Assembly: GCF_030817495.1 (NCBI RefSeq)
Contig: NZ_JAUSZK010000001.1
Span: 1,240,001-1,304,000 of the forward strand
Length of the DNA stretch: 64,000 nt
Origin: Streptomyces sp. V3I7
GTDB taxonomy: Bacteria > Actinomycetota > Actinomycetes > Streptomycetales > Streptomycetaceae
Reading direction: 5' to 3'
Below, in pieces: positions 25,847 to 34,100 of this stretch. Numbering within the stretch: the first letter of the stretch is position 1; the number at the start of each line of letters is the position of its first letter. The notes beneath the pieces were generated by a model that saw only the letters and a list, made by a program, of their open reading frames with translations, had not been told where the DNA came from and made no database searches. Made by a program: the position numbers and the translations under genes.

Positions 25847-28116
25847 GCACGGACCCGGAGACCACGGAGAACGCCGAGCCGGGGACCCCGGACGACCGGA
25901 CGCCGGAGGCGGGGACGGACGCTGACGGTGCCGCGGCGCCGGGTGCCGGCGAGGGCGCGGCGGACGACGGCTCGCTGGCGGGGGACGACGCCGGGACCGA
26001 GGGCGGCGACGCGGAGACGGGCGCGGGCACCGCGGGCACGGACACGGACGCGGGCACGGACACGGGCACGGACGGGGACTCGGACGACTCCGCGGCGCAG
26101 CGTTCCGCGGCCGAGGCGGAGCTCGCGGCTCAGCGGATCGAGCGGGAGCGGATCGAGCGGCGCAAGGCCGAGAGGCAGGGGCCCGTCGAGAGCGGCGGCA
26201 AGCTCAGCGGCCAGGCCGCCGATCTGCTCGCGGCCGTACGGGCGGTGGAGAGCGGCAAGAAGTCCGCGGCCCCCGTCTTCAGCGAACCGCAGCCGCGCCG
26301 CGCGGCTCCCGAGCCCGAACGCCGGCCACAGCCCGCCCCCGCCCCGGAAGCCGTCGCTCCGGCGGCTCCCGCGGCGGAAGCCGTCGACGCCGTCCGGCGC
26401 GTCCTCGCCGACGGCGGGGCCCCGGAGGCCCTCGCTCCGCAGGCCGCCGCGCTCCTCGGTGAGGGGGCGGACGCCCTGCTGCGGGAGGACCCCTGGCAGT
26501 TGCTGCGGCTCGGCGGCGTACGGCCGGAGCAGGCCGACGGGTTCGCGCGGGCGCTGCTCGGCGCGCAGTGCGGTCCGGACGACGAGCGCCGGGGCCGGGC
26601 GATGACCCTCTGGCTGCTGGAGCAGGCGGCGCTGGCCGGACACACCGCCCTGGAGATGCCCGCGCTCGCTGCCGCGCTGCGGCAGCGGGGTGTGCCCGAT
26701 CCGGCCGCGGCCGTGCAGAGCACGATCGCCGAGGGCGACGCCCTGGTCTTCCAGGACGCCCTTGAGGAACCGGGAGCCCCGGCCGCTCAGGACGACGCTC
26801 AACAGGACGACGAGGAAGGCGACGAGGAGCGCCCCGTACGCGTGCTGGTCGGCCTGGAGCGGTATGCGCTCGCCGAGGAGAGCCTGGCCGACGGACTGGC
26901 CCGGCTCGTCAACTCCCCGCCCAAGGAGGCCTCGCAGCCCTGGGAGTCGGCCGCCGCCTCCCTCTCCGGCAGTGCGGCCGAACTGGCGCGTGCCGTCGCC
27001 GTGCACAGCCTCGTGCTGCACACCGGCGGTGAGGCGGCCGGCGCCGAGCCGGCCGCTCTGCTCGCAGCGGCGCGCGCCGCGGGGCTGAGCGCCGTCGCGG
27101 CCGCCCACACCCCGGACGGCGGCCGCCGCTTCGCCGCCCTGCCGGCGTCCGGTGACGACTCGTCCGCCGTCGTCACCGTCCCTGGGCTGCTGTCCGGCGC
27201 CGAGGGACCGGGCCGGGACGCGGACGGCGCCCTGGAGCTCGATCTCCTCGTCGTCCTGGATGCGCCGCAGCTCGACGTGGAGAGCGCGGCGATGCTCGTG
27301 GAGTCGCTGCCCGACGGCGCCCGGCTGGTGCTGAGCGGGGACCCGGCGGTGCTGTGGTCGGCCGGACCCGGCCGGGTCTTCGCCGACCTCCTCGCGGCCC
27401 GTGCCTGCCCGCAGATCGCCTCGCGCACTCCCGACCCCGGCCCCCTCGGCGAGCTCGTCTCCGGCATCGGCATCGGCGAGCTGACCCAGGTCGAGGCGCC
27501 CGGCAAGGAGGTCGTCATCGTGCCGGTGCGGGACGCGGGCGAGGCCGTGCACCGGACCGTGCAGCTGGTCGCGGACTCGGTGCCGCGCGCCATCGGCATC
27601 CCGGCGGAGCGGACGGTCGTGATCACGCCGGGGCACGGCGGTGCCGCGGGCACCCGCGCGCTCAACGCGGCCCTCAAGCAGCGCCTCAACCCGGGCCCCG
27701 GCCGCTTCGGCGGCTTCGATCCCGGTGACCGGGTGGCCTACTCCCCCGCGCCGGGCCGCACGCTCCCGGGGGAGGTGGTGAAGGCCGACGCCGAGGGACT
27801 GCACCTGTCGTGCGCGGGCGTCCTCGTCGTCGTACCGAGAGAGCGGGTCGAGCGGTCCGTACGGCACGGGTGGGCGCTGACCGCGCATCAGGCGGCGGGC
27901 GGCCGCTGGCCGGCGGTGGTCGTGGTGCTGCCCGGCGACGCGGCGCAGGCTCTCAGCCGACCGTGGGTGTACACGGCGTTCAGCCGCGCGGAACGTCATC
28001 TGTCCGTGGTCCACGGCGTGGACCAGGCGCTGCCGAGAGCGGTCGCCGAGGTCCCGGCCAAGCCGCGGACGACGCGTCTGCAGGTCCTGCTGACGACGCA
28101 GGTGCCCGCGTCCTGA
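25843..28116 (+). CDS. Degenerate RecD2-like protein with helix-hairpin-helix, Walker A lost
   Basis: A 757-residue protein. Residues 1-82 are very acidic (Asp/Glu/Gly/Thr repeats). Residues 90-115 form a charged helix. A helix-hairpin-helix (EDPWQLLRLGGV, near 215-240) and the GHTALEMPALAAALRQRGV segment match RecD2 N-domains. The middle retains Walker-B-like LLVVLDAPQLDVESAAMLVE and a GDP...SAGPG segment. The C-terminus retains WALTAHQAAGGRWPAVVVV and RPWVYTAFSRAERHLSVV, as in UvrD_C_2 (usual S/TAHKSQG and YTAxTRA). The Walker A loop G-x-G-K-T is absent: the equivalent position reads LVLHTGGEAAGAEPAALL. It is probably not an ATP-driven helicase. Coupled by GTGA overlap to the aldo/keto reductase gene. 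Confidence 0.78.
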   Translation: MSTDPETTENAEPGTPDDRTPEAGTDADGAAAPGAGEGAADDGSLAGDDAGTEGGDAETGAGTAGTDTDAGTDTGTDGDSDDSAAQRSAAEAELAAQRIERERIERRKAERQGPVESGGKLSGQAADLLAAVRAVESGKKSAAPVFSEPQPRRAAPEPERRPQPAPAPEAVAPAAPAAEAVDAVRRVLADGGAPEALAPQAAALLGEGADALLREDPWQLLRLGGVRPEQADGFARALLGAQCGPDDERRGRAMTLWLLEQAALAGHTALEMPALAAALRQRGVPDPAAAVQSTIAEGDALVFQDALEEPGAPAAQDDAQQDDEEGDEERPVRVLVGLERYALAEESLADGLARLVNSPPKEASQPWESAAASLSGSAAELARAVAVHSLVLHTGGEAAGAEPAALLAAARAAGLSAVAAAHTPDGGRRFAALPASGDDSSAVVTVPGLLSGAEGPGRDADGALELDLLVVLDAPQLDVESAAMLVESLPDGARLVLSGDPAVLWSAGPGRVFADLLAARACPQIASRTPDPGPLGELVSGIGIGELTQVEAPGKEVVIVPVRDAGEAVHRTVQLVADSVPRAIGIPAERTVVITPGHGGAAGTRALNAALKQRLNPGPGRFGGFDPGDRVAYSPAPGRTLPGEVVKADAEGLHLSCAGVLVVVPRERVERSVRHGWALTAHQAAGGRWPAVVVVLPGDAAQALSRPWVYTAFSRAERHLSVVHGVDQALPRAVAEVPAKPRTTRLQVLLTTQVPAS

Positions 28117-28174
28117 CGCGGGGCGGTGGCGGTGCCGCACGGGCCCGATGGGCCGGTCCGGCACCGCCCCGGGA

Positions 28175-28876
28175 TCAGCGCCCGCGACCCCGGTCCGACG
28201 CGTCCGCGTCCTCGTCGCCGTCCTCGCCGTCCTCGCCGTCCTCGTCGTCCTCGGTCTCGTCCTGCTCCTCGTCGAAGACCGCGCTGACGTCGAAGCGGCA
28301 GACCACGTGCTCCGGGTCGATCTCGTCGAACGGCGCCTCCAGCCACTCGCCCGGGTCGGCAGGCTCGTCGGTGGCGGTGACCCAGAGGGTGGAGTCGCCC
28401 TCCTCCAGCCCGAACTCCTTGTGCCGCGAGGCGATCTCGTCCGGCTCGAACTCGCCGAACAGGATGCCCAGCGCGCCGTGCACCGTGCTCGCGGCGTCCT
28501 CGCCGGTGCCGACGGCCTCGCCCTCCTCGGCCGCCTCGACCCGCTCGGCCTGGGCCAGCAGCCGCTGCGGCTCCACCACGGCGTAGTCCCGGCGGATCAG
28601 CACGCTGAGGGCGTGCGGTTCCTCGGGGCCCGCGTACGGCGGCAACGCCTCTTCGGCACCGGGGATCTCGAAGGGGGTGACCTCGTCGTAACGGTCGTAG
28701 AGCAGCTCGTCGTAGACCTCGGCGGCCGCGGCGAGCTCGTTGAACGCCTCGTAGACAGCCGGATCGTCCTCCCCGGACCTGCGTTCGACCGCGGCCAGGT
28801 GGCGGTCGAGCGCGGTCTTGACCGCCTCGGCGGCGGCGCGTACCTCGGCAGCGGTGGGCTGCGCAGCATCAGACAT
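28175..28876 (-). CDS. Conserved acidic protein of unknown function
   Basis: A 233-residue soluble protein, not recognised. It starts MSDAAQPTAAEVRAAAEAV, has an aromatic/acidic middle (VYDELLYDRYDEVTPFEIPG) and HALSVLIRRDYAVVEPQRLL. It ends with a run of about 30 almost purely Asp/Glu/Gly residues, then RGRGR. No signal peptide or membrane helix. Divergent from the DUF5703 gene with a 47-bp spacer. TAGCGT on the minus strand ends 7 nt before the ATG, predicting a leaderless mRNA. Confidence 0.82.
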   Translation of the reverse strand: MSDAAQPTAAEVRAAAEAVKTALDRHLAAVERRSGEDDPAVYEAFNELAAAAEVYDELLYDRYDEVTPFEIPGAEEALPPYAGPEEPHALSVLIRRDYAVVEPQRLLAQAERVEAAEEGEAVGTGEDAASTVHGALGILFGEFEPDEIASRHKEFGLEEGDSTLWVTATDEPADPGEWLEAPFDEIDPEHVVCRFDVSAVFDEEQDETEDDEDGEDGEDGDEDADASDRGRGR

Positions 28877-28923
28877 AGTGCAGACGCTATCCGTACCGGG
28901 CGTGTGCCCGCACAATAGATGCG

Positions 28924-29112
28924 ATGCCGGAATACGAATTTGTCGACGTGTACGTCCCGCGCGGGGTCTCCCGCAAGGAGGCCACGCGTCTGCTGACGGA
29001 CCATGCCGAGTACGGACACTGGGAGTTGGACCGACTGAGCCTGCTGCGGGACGGCAGCCGCAAGGTGCGGTTGCGTCGGCGGATCATCCGCCAGGTCCGC
29101 GCCACCTGGTGA
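28924..29112 (+). CDS. DUF5703 family small protein
   Basis: A 62-residue basic protein starting MPEYEFVDVYVPRGVSRKEA and ending VRLRRRIIRQVRATW. The pattern (short, VYVPRGVSR, C-terminal Arg-rich strand) matches the actinobacterial DUF5703 family; function is unknown. It is transcribed divergently from the acidic protein. A CACAAT box ends 7 nt before the ATG, so the message may be leaderless. A 14-bp hairpin follows. Confidence 0.85.
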   Translation: MPEYEFVDVYVPRGVSRKEATRLLTDHAEYGHWELDRLSLLRDGSRKVRLRRRIIRQVRATW

Positions 29113-29132
29113 GACAAGGCGCATGCGCGTGA

Positions 29133-29169
29133 ACGGAGCGGGCCCCGTCGATGGTGGGGCCCGCTCCGT
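29133..29169. terminator. 14-bp perfect bidirectional terminator
   Basis: ACGGAGCGGGCCCC and GGGGCCCGCTCCGT form a perfect stem with a 9-nt loop between the convergent DUF5703 and chpC genes. Confidence 0.88.
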
Positions 29170-29190
29170 CGTCTGCGCCGATTCCTGCCC

Positions 29191-30057
29191 TTACGCCGAC
29201 GCCTTGCCCCTGCGGTACAGCACCACGCCCGCCAGGAGCGCCCCCGCGCTCGCCGGGATCGCGACGCCGAGCGGCAGGTCGCTGCCGGTGTGCGCGAGTT
29301 GTGCGGTGGGCCGGGGCTGGGTGACCTCGCTGCCGCCGCCCTGGCCGCCGCCGTGCGCGGAGCCGCCGGGCGTCAGGCCGCCGCCTGTGGAGGGCGGGTT
29401 GCCCGGCTCACCGGGGTGCCCGGGGGTACCGGGGTGACCAGGCGTGCCAGGGTTGCCCGGATGACCCGGGTTGCCAGGGTGACCCGGCTCACCGGGGTGA
29501 CCGGGGTGTCCCGGCTGACCGGGGTTCCCTGGCGGCGTCTCATGGCCACCCCCGCCCCCACCGCCCCCGCCCGGAGGCGTGGTGCCGTGGCCGCCCCCGG
29601 AGGAGCCTCCGTCGTTGGCGCACGTGTTGCCCAGCGCGGCGTTGCCGATCCCGATGATGTCGACGCTGTTGCCGCACACGTTCACCGGCACGTCGATCGG
29701 CGCCTGCACGCTGTTGCCGGAGCCGACGCCGGGCGAGCCGCCGGTGTGCGCGCCCGCGTGCGCGCCGGAGCCGCCGTGACCGCCCGAGGAGCCGCTCCGT
29801 CCGCCGTTGCCGCACGCGTTGCCCGCCGCCGGGTTGAGAAGTCCGACGACGTTCACGGTGTTGCCGCAGACGTTGACCGGTACGTGCACCGGTACCTGGA
29901 CGGTGTTGCCGGACAGCACACCGGGCGAGCCGGCGGCCGAGCCGCTCGCTCCCGAATCCGCGTGGGCGTAGCCGCCCGCGCCGACGATGACACCGGTCGC
30001 CGCGACGACGGTCATGAGGCCCTTGCGGGTGCCCTGTCCCATGAAATGAATCCGCAT
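29191..30057 (-). CDS. chpC: Long chaplin ChpC with two chaplin domains, Gly-X-Pro stalk and sortase signal
   Basis: A 288-residue surface protein. Signal peptide to about residue 33; chaplin domain 1 at about 44-84 (VHVPVNVCGNTVNVVGLLNP) and domain 2 at about 108-148, each with two Cys. A Gly-rich linker is followed by 15 consecutive Gly-X-Pro triplets at 177-221. LAHTG sortase motif at 254-258, a membrane helix at about 263-281, and basic tail YRRGK. Long chaplins are linked to peptidoglycan by class E-type sortases and display amyloid-forming domains on aerial hyphae. ATG 30057 has a GGGGGG-rich Shine-Dalgarno 8 nt upstream. It follows chpH in the same direction, with a terminator between. 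Confidence 0.94.
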   Translation of the reverse strand: MRIHFMGQGTRKGLMTVVAATGVIVGAGGYAHADSGASGSAAGSPGVLSGNTVQVPVHVPVNVCGNTVNVVGLLNPAAGNACGNGGRSGSSGGHGGSGAHAGAHTGGSPGVGSGNSVQAPIDVPVNVCGNSVDIIGIGNAALGNTCANDGGSSGGGHGTTPPGGGGGGGGGHETPPGNPGQPGHPGHPGEPGHPGNPGHPGNPGTPGHPGTPGHPGEPGNPPSTGGGLTPGGSAHGGGQGGGSEVTQPRPTAQLAHTGSDLPLGVAIPASAGALLAGVVLYRRGKASA

Positions 30058-30120
30058 GACGTGATTCCCCCCTGCCTTCGCTATTCGATCGTGCTCGAAT
30101 TCCTTGCGAAAAGACCGGTC

Positions 30121-30151
30121 GCCCCGGAGCGCATGGCGCGCGCTCCGGGGC
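30121..30151 (-). terminator. chpH terminator
   Basis: GCCCCGGAGCGC and GCGCTCCGGGGC form a perfect 12-bp stem with a 7-nt loop, 32 nt past the chpH stop. TTTT follows about 10 nt later on the minus strand. Confidence 0.85.
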
Positions 30152-30182
30152 CGACGGTCGGACGCCCCTCAGGGAGTGGGCG

Positions 30183-30416
30183 TCACTTGTTGACGCAGTA
30201 GTTGCCGAAGGCGGGGTTCAGCAGCCCGATCACGGAGATCGTGTTGCCGCAGACGTTCACCGGGACGTGCACGGGAACCTGGACGACGTTGCCGGAAATG
30301 ACGCCCGGGGAGTGCACGGCGGCACCCTGAGCACCCGAGTCGGCGACGGCCAGGCCCGCACCCGCGAGAACCAGACCACCAGTGGCAGCCGCAGCAGCGA
30401 CGACCTTCTTGAGCAT
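30183..30416 (-). CDS. chpH: Short chaplin ChpH
   Basis: A 77-residue precursor. The signal peptide ends LAVA at residue 25, leaving a 52-residue mature protein that is one chaplin domain: VVQVPVHVPVNVCGNTISV then GLLNPAFGNYCVNK, with C56 and C74 able to form the intramolecular disulfide. Short chaplins self-assemble into amyloid rodlets at the air-water interface, allowing aerial growth. AAGGAGG lies 4 nt before the ATG. In S. coelicolor chpC and chpH depend on the ECF factor BldN; no clear consensus site could be fixed by eye in the upstream region. Confidence 0.96.
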   Translation of the reverse strand: MLKKVVAAAAATGGLVLAGAGLAVADSGAQGAAVHSPGVISGNVVQVPVHVPVNVCGNTISVIGLLNPAFGNYCVNK

Positions 30417-30488
30417 TGTTCCTCCTTGTTGGCAAAGCGATCCCCAGCTGACGGATCGCATCACGTGTAACGAGGAGGGAGTAATCAA

Positions 30489-30502
30489 GATACGAGCGTA
30501 TC
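30489..30502. promoter_or_regulatory. Inverted repeat upstream of chpH
   Basis: GATACG and CGTATC flank AG, 73 bp upstream of the chpH ATG. It is a candidate operator for a developmental regulator. The surrounding 30417-30574 region is unusually AT-rich and holds no gene. Confidence 0.4.
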
Positions 30503-30574
30503 GTCGCATTCACTCTTCTCAGTCACGGCCGCACGGGCGACCGATTATTGTTCGGTTATCGTCCCGGCCGGAAT

Positions 30575-31900
30575 TCAGGACGCGTCGATGAACCGGTCGA
30601 GCACCCGTACACCGAACTTGAGCCCGTCCACCGGCACCCGCTCGTCCACGCCGTGGAACATGCCCGCGAAGTCCAGCTCCGGCGGCAGCTTGAGCGGCGC
30701 GAAGCCGAAGCCCCGGATGCCGAGGTCGTCGAACGACTTGGCGTCCGTACCGCCGGAGAGCATGTACGGGATCGCCTTCGCGGCCGGGTCCTCAGCGAGC
30801 AGTGCGGACTGCATGGCCTCCACCAGGGCACCGTCGAAGGTGGTCTCCACGGCCTTGTCGGCGTGCACGTCCTCCCGGCGCACGTTCGGGCCGAGGAGCC
30901 GGTCGAGGTCGGTGAGGAACTCGTCCTCGAAGCCGGGCAGGAACCGTCCGTCGATGTGCGCGGTGGCCTCGCCGGGGATGACGTTGACCTTGTAGCCGGC
31001 GTTCAGCTGCGTCGGGTTGGCCGTGTTGCTCAGGGTCGCGCCGATGAGCTTGGCGATGCCGCCGAGCTTGGCGAGGGTGGACTCCATGTCCTCGGCGTCC
31101 AGTTCGACGCCGAGCGCGTCGCCCAGCTCGTCGAGGAAGGCCCGCGTCGTCTTGGTGACCCGTACCGGGAACTTGTGCCGGCCGACCCGGGCGACCGCCT
31201 CCGACAGCTCGGTGATCGCGTTGTCGCGGTGGATCATCGAGCCGTGCCCGGCGGTGCCGGCCACGGTCAGCTTCATCCAGTGCATGCCCTTCTCGGCCGT
31301 CTGGATCAGATAGAGCCGCCGCTGCTCGTTCACCGTGAAGGAGAAGCCGCCCACCTCGCTGATCGCCTCGGTGACGCCGTCGAACAGCTCGGGGTGGTTG
31401 TCGACCAGCCAGCGGGCCCCGTACGTGCCGCCCGCCTCCTCGTCGGCGAGGAACGCGAGCACGATGTCGCGCGGGGGACGGCGCCCGCTGCGCAGCCGGT
31501 CGCGCACGACCGCGAGGGTCATCGCGTCCATGTCCTTCATGTCGACGGCTCCGCGCCCCCACACGCACCCGTCCGTGACCTCGCCGGAGAACGGGTGGTG
31601 GGTCCAGTCGTCGGCGTTGGCCGGTACGACGTCCAGGTGGCCGTGGATCAGCAGCGCCGGCCGGGACGGGTCCTCGCCCTCGATCCGGGCCACCGTGGAG
31701 GCGCGTCCCGGGTGCGACTCGAAGATCCGCGGCTCGAGCCCCACCTCGGCCAGCTTCTCGGCGACGTACTCGGCGGACTTGCGCTCGCCGGGGCCGGAGT
31801 GGTCGCCGTAGTTGCTCGTGTCGAACCGGATCAGGTCGCGGCAGAGGTCCACGACCTCGTCCTCGCCGGTGACGCCCCTGGCCGTGTCCTTGTCGCTCAC
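30575..31900 (-). CDS. M20-family metallopeptidase/amidohydrolase
   Basis: A 441-residue cytosolic M20/M28-type zinc peptidase (ArgE/DapE/carboxypeptidase group). Metal and catalytic motifs are LLIHGHLDVVPA, WGRGAVDMKDMDA, LADEEAGGTYGA and SGGTDAKSFDDLG, with a dimerisation (lid) domain around 200-320. The substrate is probably an N-acylated amino acid or dipeptide. GTG 31900 is preferred over the upstream GTG 31921 because GGAGG lies 7 nt before it. It is transcribed away from the tRNA-Leu gene and toward chpH. Confidence 0.93.
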   Translation of the reverse strand: MSDKDTARGVTGEDEVVDLCRDLIRFDTSNYGDHSGPGERKSAEYVAEKLAEVGLEPRIFESHPGRASTVARIEGEDPSRPALLIHGHLDVVPANADDWTHHPFSGEVTDGCVWGRGAVDMKDMDAMTLAVVRDRLRSGRRPPRDIVLAFLADEEAGGTYGARWLVDNHPELFDGVTEAISEVGGFSFTVNEQRRLYLIQTAEKGMHWMKLTVAGTAGHGSMIHRDNAITELSEAVARVGRHKFPVRVTKTTRAFLDELGDALGVELDAEDMESTLAKLGGIAKLIGATLSNTANPTQLNAGYKVNVIPGEATAHIDGRFLPGFEDEFLTDLDRLLGPNVRREDVHADKAVETTFDGALVEAMQSALLAEDPAAKAIPYMLSGGTDAKSFDDLGIRGFGFAPLKLPPELDFAGMFHGVDERVPVDGLKFGVRVLDRFIDAS

Positions 31901-32015
31901 GCTGCTTCCTCCCGCTGTCACTGCTGGTGGTTGCCCTCATCCTCTCTCTCCGCGGCCCCGCACCCAAGAGGGCCGCGAGGAGGAGGGGGGTGATCAGGCA
32001 CCCCCGGGAGCCTGG

Positions 32016-32021
32016 TAATGT
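32016..32021 (+). promoter_or_regulatory. tRNA-Leu -10 box
   Basis: TAATGT lies 43 nt before the mature tRNA 5' end. A convincing -35 was not found at the usual distance. Confidence 0.45.
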
Positions 32022-32064
32022 TCTCTGTGTCGCCGCGAGGGAAACCACGCGCGACAGACACCTT

Positions 32065-32149
32065 GTCCGGGTGGCGGAATGGCAGACGCGCTAGCTTGAG
32101 GTGCTAGTGCCCTTTATCGGGCGTGGGGGTTCAAGTCCCCCCTCGGACA
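32065..32149 (+). tRNA. tRNA-Leu (anticodon GAG)
   Basis: An 85-nt type II tRNA. Acceptor GTCCGGG pairs with CTCGGAC (one G-U), discriminator A. The anticodon stem CTAGC/GCTAG encloses TTGAGGT, giving anticodon GAG at 32098-32100 for CUC and CUU codons. The variable arm has a TGCCC/GGGC hairpin, and the T arm contains GGTTCAAGTC. CCA is not encoded. Confidence 0.96.
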
Positions 32150-32157
32150 CACGAGAT

Positions 32158-32195
32158 GAGTGAGGGCCGCGACCGTGAGGTCGCGGCCCTCACTC
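32158..32195. terminator. 16-bp perfect hairpin after tRNA-Leu
   Basis: GAGTGAGGGCCGCGAC pairs perfectly with GTCGCGGCCCTCACTC across a 6-nt loop, 9 nt past the tRNA. An outer ACACGAG/CTCGTGT pairing (32149-32155 with 32193-32199) is an alternative fold. Confidence 0.9.
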
Positions 32196-32243
32196 GTGTG
32201 CGACGTGCGCCGGCCCGGTCCCGCCGTCCCCGACAATGGCCGT

Positions 32244-32621
32244 ATGACCACGCGTTCCTGCCCCTGCGGCCTGTCCGAGCCGTACGAGAAGTGCTGCGGC
32301 CGTTTCCACTCCGGCGCCCTGGCCGCGCCCACCGCCGAGGCGCTGATGCGGTCCCGGTACAGCGCCTTCGTGACGGGGGACGTGGCATATCTGCTGCGGA
32401 CCTGGCATCCGCTGACCCGGCCGGACGGGCTCGACCTGGACGCGGGGATGCGGTGGACCGGCCTGGAGGTGCTCGACACCCGGGACGGCTCGGCCTTCCA
32501 CTCCACCGGCACCGTGACCTTCCGCGCCTCCTACCGGGGCGGCTCGCTGCACGAGCGGAGCCGTTTCGAGCGCGTCGACGGGGCCTGGGTGTACGTCGAC
32601 GGGGAGTTCCTCGACGACTGA
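32244..32621 (+). CDS. YchJ family (SEC-C motif) protein
   Basis: A 125-residue protein with an N-terminal SEC-C zinc motif (CPCGLSEPYEKCCGRFHSG) followed by the NTF2-like YchJ domain (MRSRYSAFVTGDVAYLLRTW, VTFRASYRGG). YchJ proteins are widespread; the function is unknown. No Shine-Dalgarno; GACAAT ends 6 nt before the ATG, so the message may be leaderless. It stands between the tRNA terminator and the convergent gluconate repressor gene. Confidence 0.93.
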   Translation: MTTRSCPCGLSEPYEKCCGRFHSGALAAPTAEALMRSRYSAFVTGDVAYLLRTWHPLTRPDGLDLDAGMRWTGLEVLDTRDGSAFHSTGTVTFRASYRGGSLHERSRFERVDGAWVYVDGEFLDD

Positions 32622-32655
32622 GCCGACCGAGCGGCGGGGCAGGGAGTCGGGGGCG

Positions 32656-33357
32656 CTACGGCGCCAGGATGTCCAGCTCCTGCAGGGCGCCCTCGGTGAT
32701 CTCGCGGGTCAGCCGCTCGGCGCGGACCTCGTCGCGCGCGCGGACCGCCTCCGCGACCTGGACGTGCAGGGTGACGGCGGCCGGGTCGGGGTCCTCGAAC
32801 ATGACCTCGTGGTGGGTGCGGCCGGCGAGGACCTCGGCGACGACGTCTCCCAGGCGGGCGAACATCTCGTTGCGGGAGGCGGTGAGGATGACCCGGTGGA
32901 ACGCCATGTCGTGGACCAGGTACTCCTGGAGCTTGTGGCCGCTGGAGTTGGCCACCATGCCCAGCGCGCACTCGGTGAGCTCGGCGCACTGTTCCTTCGT
33001 GGCGTTGCGCGCGGCCAGGCCCGCCGCGACCGGCTCGATCGCCGAGCGCAGCACGGTCAGCGAGCGCAGCTGGTGCGGGCGGTCGGCGCCGGCCAGCCGC
33101 CAGCGGATGACCTGCGGGTCGTAGACGTTCCACTCGCACTTGGGCAGGACGGTCACGCCCACGCGGCGGCGGGACTCGACGAGGTGCATGGACTCAAGGA
33201 CGCGCACCGCCTCGCGCATCACCGATCGTGACACTTCGAAGTGGTGGGCCAGCTCGTCCGTGCGCAGCACGCTGCCCGCAGCGTACTCGCCCGCGGTGAT
33301 CGCGGGTCCGAGGGTGTCCAGTACATGGCCGTGCAGCCCCCGGCCCGGTGTGCTCAT
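32656..33357 (-). CDS. gntR: GntR-family (FadR subfamily) regulator, probable gluconate repressor
   Basis: A 233-residue regulator with a GntR winged HTH (residues 10-75: RTDELAHHFEVSRSVMREAV) and an FCD ligand domain (about 95-225), with metal/ligand His in HDMAFHRVI and HVQVAEAVRARD. It is divergent from the gluconate kinase and permease genes, so a gluconate-responsive repressor is the natural reading (inference from position). TACGCT on the minus strand ends 6 nt before the ATG, suggesting leaderless transcription. Confidence 0.88.
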   Translation of the reverse strand: MSTPGRGLHGHVLDTLGPAITAGEYAAGSVLRTDELAHHFEVSRSVMREAVRVLESMHLVESRRRVGVTVLPKCEWNVYDPQVIRWRLAGADRPHQLRSLTVLRSAIEPVAAGLAARNATKEQCAELTECALGMVANSSGHKLQEYLVHDMAFHRVILTASRNEMFARLGDVVAEVLAGRTHHEVMFEDPDPAAVTLHVQVAEAVRARDEVRAERLTREITEGALQELDILAP

Positions 33358-33391
33358 GCACTCAGCGTACAGAGCGGATCACGGAGACAAA

Positions 33392-33402
33392 AAGTCAGAC
33401 TT
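33392..33402. promoter_or_regulatory. Candidate GntR operator
   Basis: AAGTCAGACTT is a perfect palindrome about a central base, in the divergent gntR-gntK promoter region. The upstream base GACAAA and downstream CAGACT repeat may extend the site. Assignment to the adjacent regulator is inference. Confidence 0.5.
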
Positions 33403-33501
33403 ATTCGTCACAGACTCTTGAATTTGTCGTATCTAATAGGTTTCAGTGAGGCCGACGTCAGCAGTCCGACGTCGCATGTCGAGGAAGACAGCGAGGCAGC
33501 A

Positions 33502-34020
33502 ATGCGTACCACCCACGTCGTCGTGGTGATGGGCGTCGCCGGCACGGGCAAGACCACCATCGGTCCTCTGCTCGCCGACCGGCTCGGCGTCCCGTATGCC
33601 GAAGGCGACGACTTCCACCCGCAGGCCAACATCGACAAGATGTCGGCCGGCATCCCGCTCGACGACGCGGACCGCTGGCCGTGGCTCGATGCCATCGGCG
33701 GCTGGGCGCACGATCGGGCCGGGCTCGGTGGAGTGGTCAGCAGCTCGGCGCTGAAGCGGGCGTACCGTGACCGCCTCAGGGCCGCGGCCCCCGGGGTCGT
33801 GTTCGTCCACCTCACGGGCTCGCGCGAGCTCATCGAGGAGCGGATGTCGCACCGTCAGGGCCACTTCATGCCGACCGCGTTGCTGGACTCCCAGTTCGCC
33901 ACGCTCCAGCCTCTCGAGGCGGACGAGGCGGGAGTCGCCGTGGATGTCGCCGGTGGTCCCGAGGAGATCACCGAGCGCGCCGTCAACGCGCTGTCCGAGC
34001 TTCCCCACGCCGTGCACTGA
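33502..34020 (+). CDS. gntK: Gluconokinase
   Basis: A 172-residue P-loop kinase of the GntK/shikimate-kinase fold making 6-phosphogluconate from gluconate and ATP. Walker A is VMGVAGTGKTTIG (about residues 9-19); EGDDFHPQANIDKMSAGIPL and DDADRWPWL are gluconokinase signatures; SSSALKRAYRDRLR and SHRQGHFMPTALLDSQFATL complete the set. ATG 33502 has GAGG 5 nt upstream. Followed 80 bp on by the gluconate permease. The product enters the pentose phosphate pathway. Confidence 0.95.
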   Translation: MRTTHVVVVMGVAGTGKTTIGPLLADRLGVPYAEGDDFHPQANIDKMSAGIPLDDADRWPWLDAIGGWAHDRAGLGGVVSSSALKRAYRDRLRAAAPGVVFVHLTGSRELIEERMSHRQGHFMPTALLDSQFATLQPLEADEAGVAVDVAGGPEEITERAVNALSELPHAVH

Positions 34021-34100
34021 GGCTCCACACCTCCACCCCCCGCACGCAGTGATCCCCACTGCATCCCCTTCCCCCGTCCCCCATTTCCCAAGGGAACACC

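Noticed and set aside
32065..32200. tRNA-Leu as an integration site for a mobile element
   Set aside because: No direct repeat of the tRNA 3' end, no integrase and no foreign genes follow it; the neighbours are ordinary core genes.
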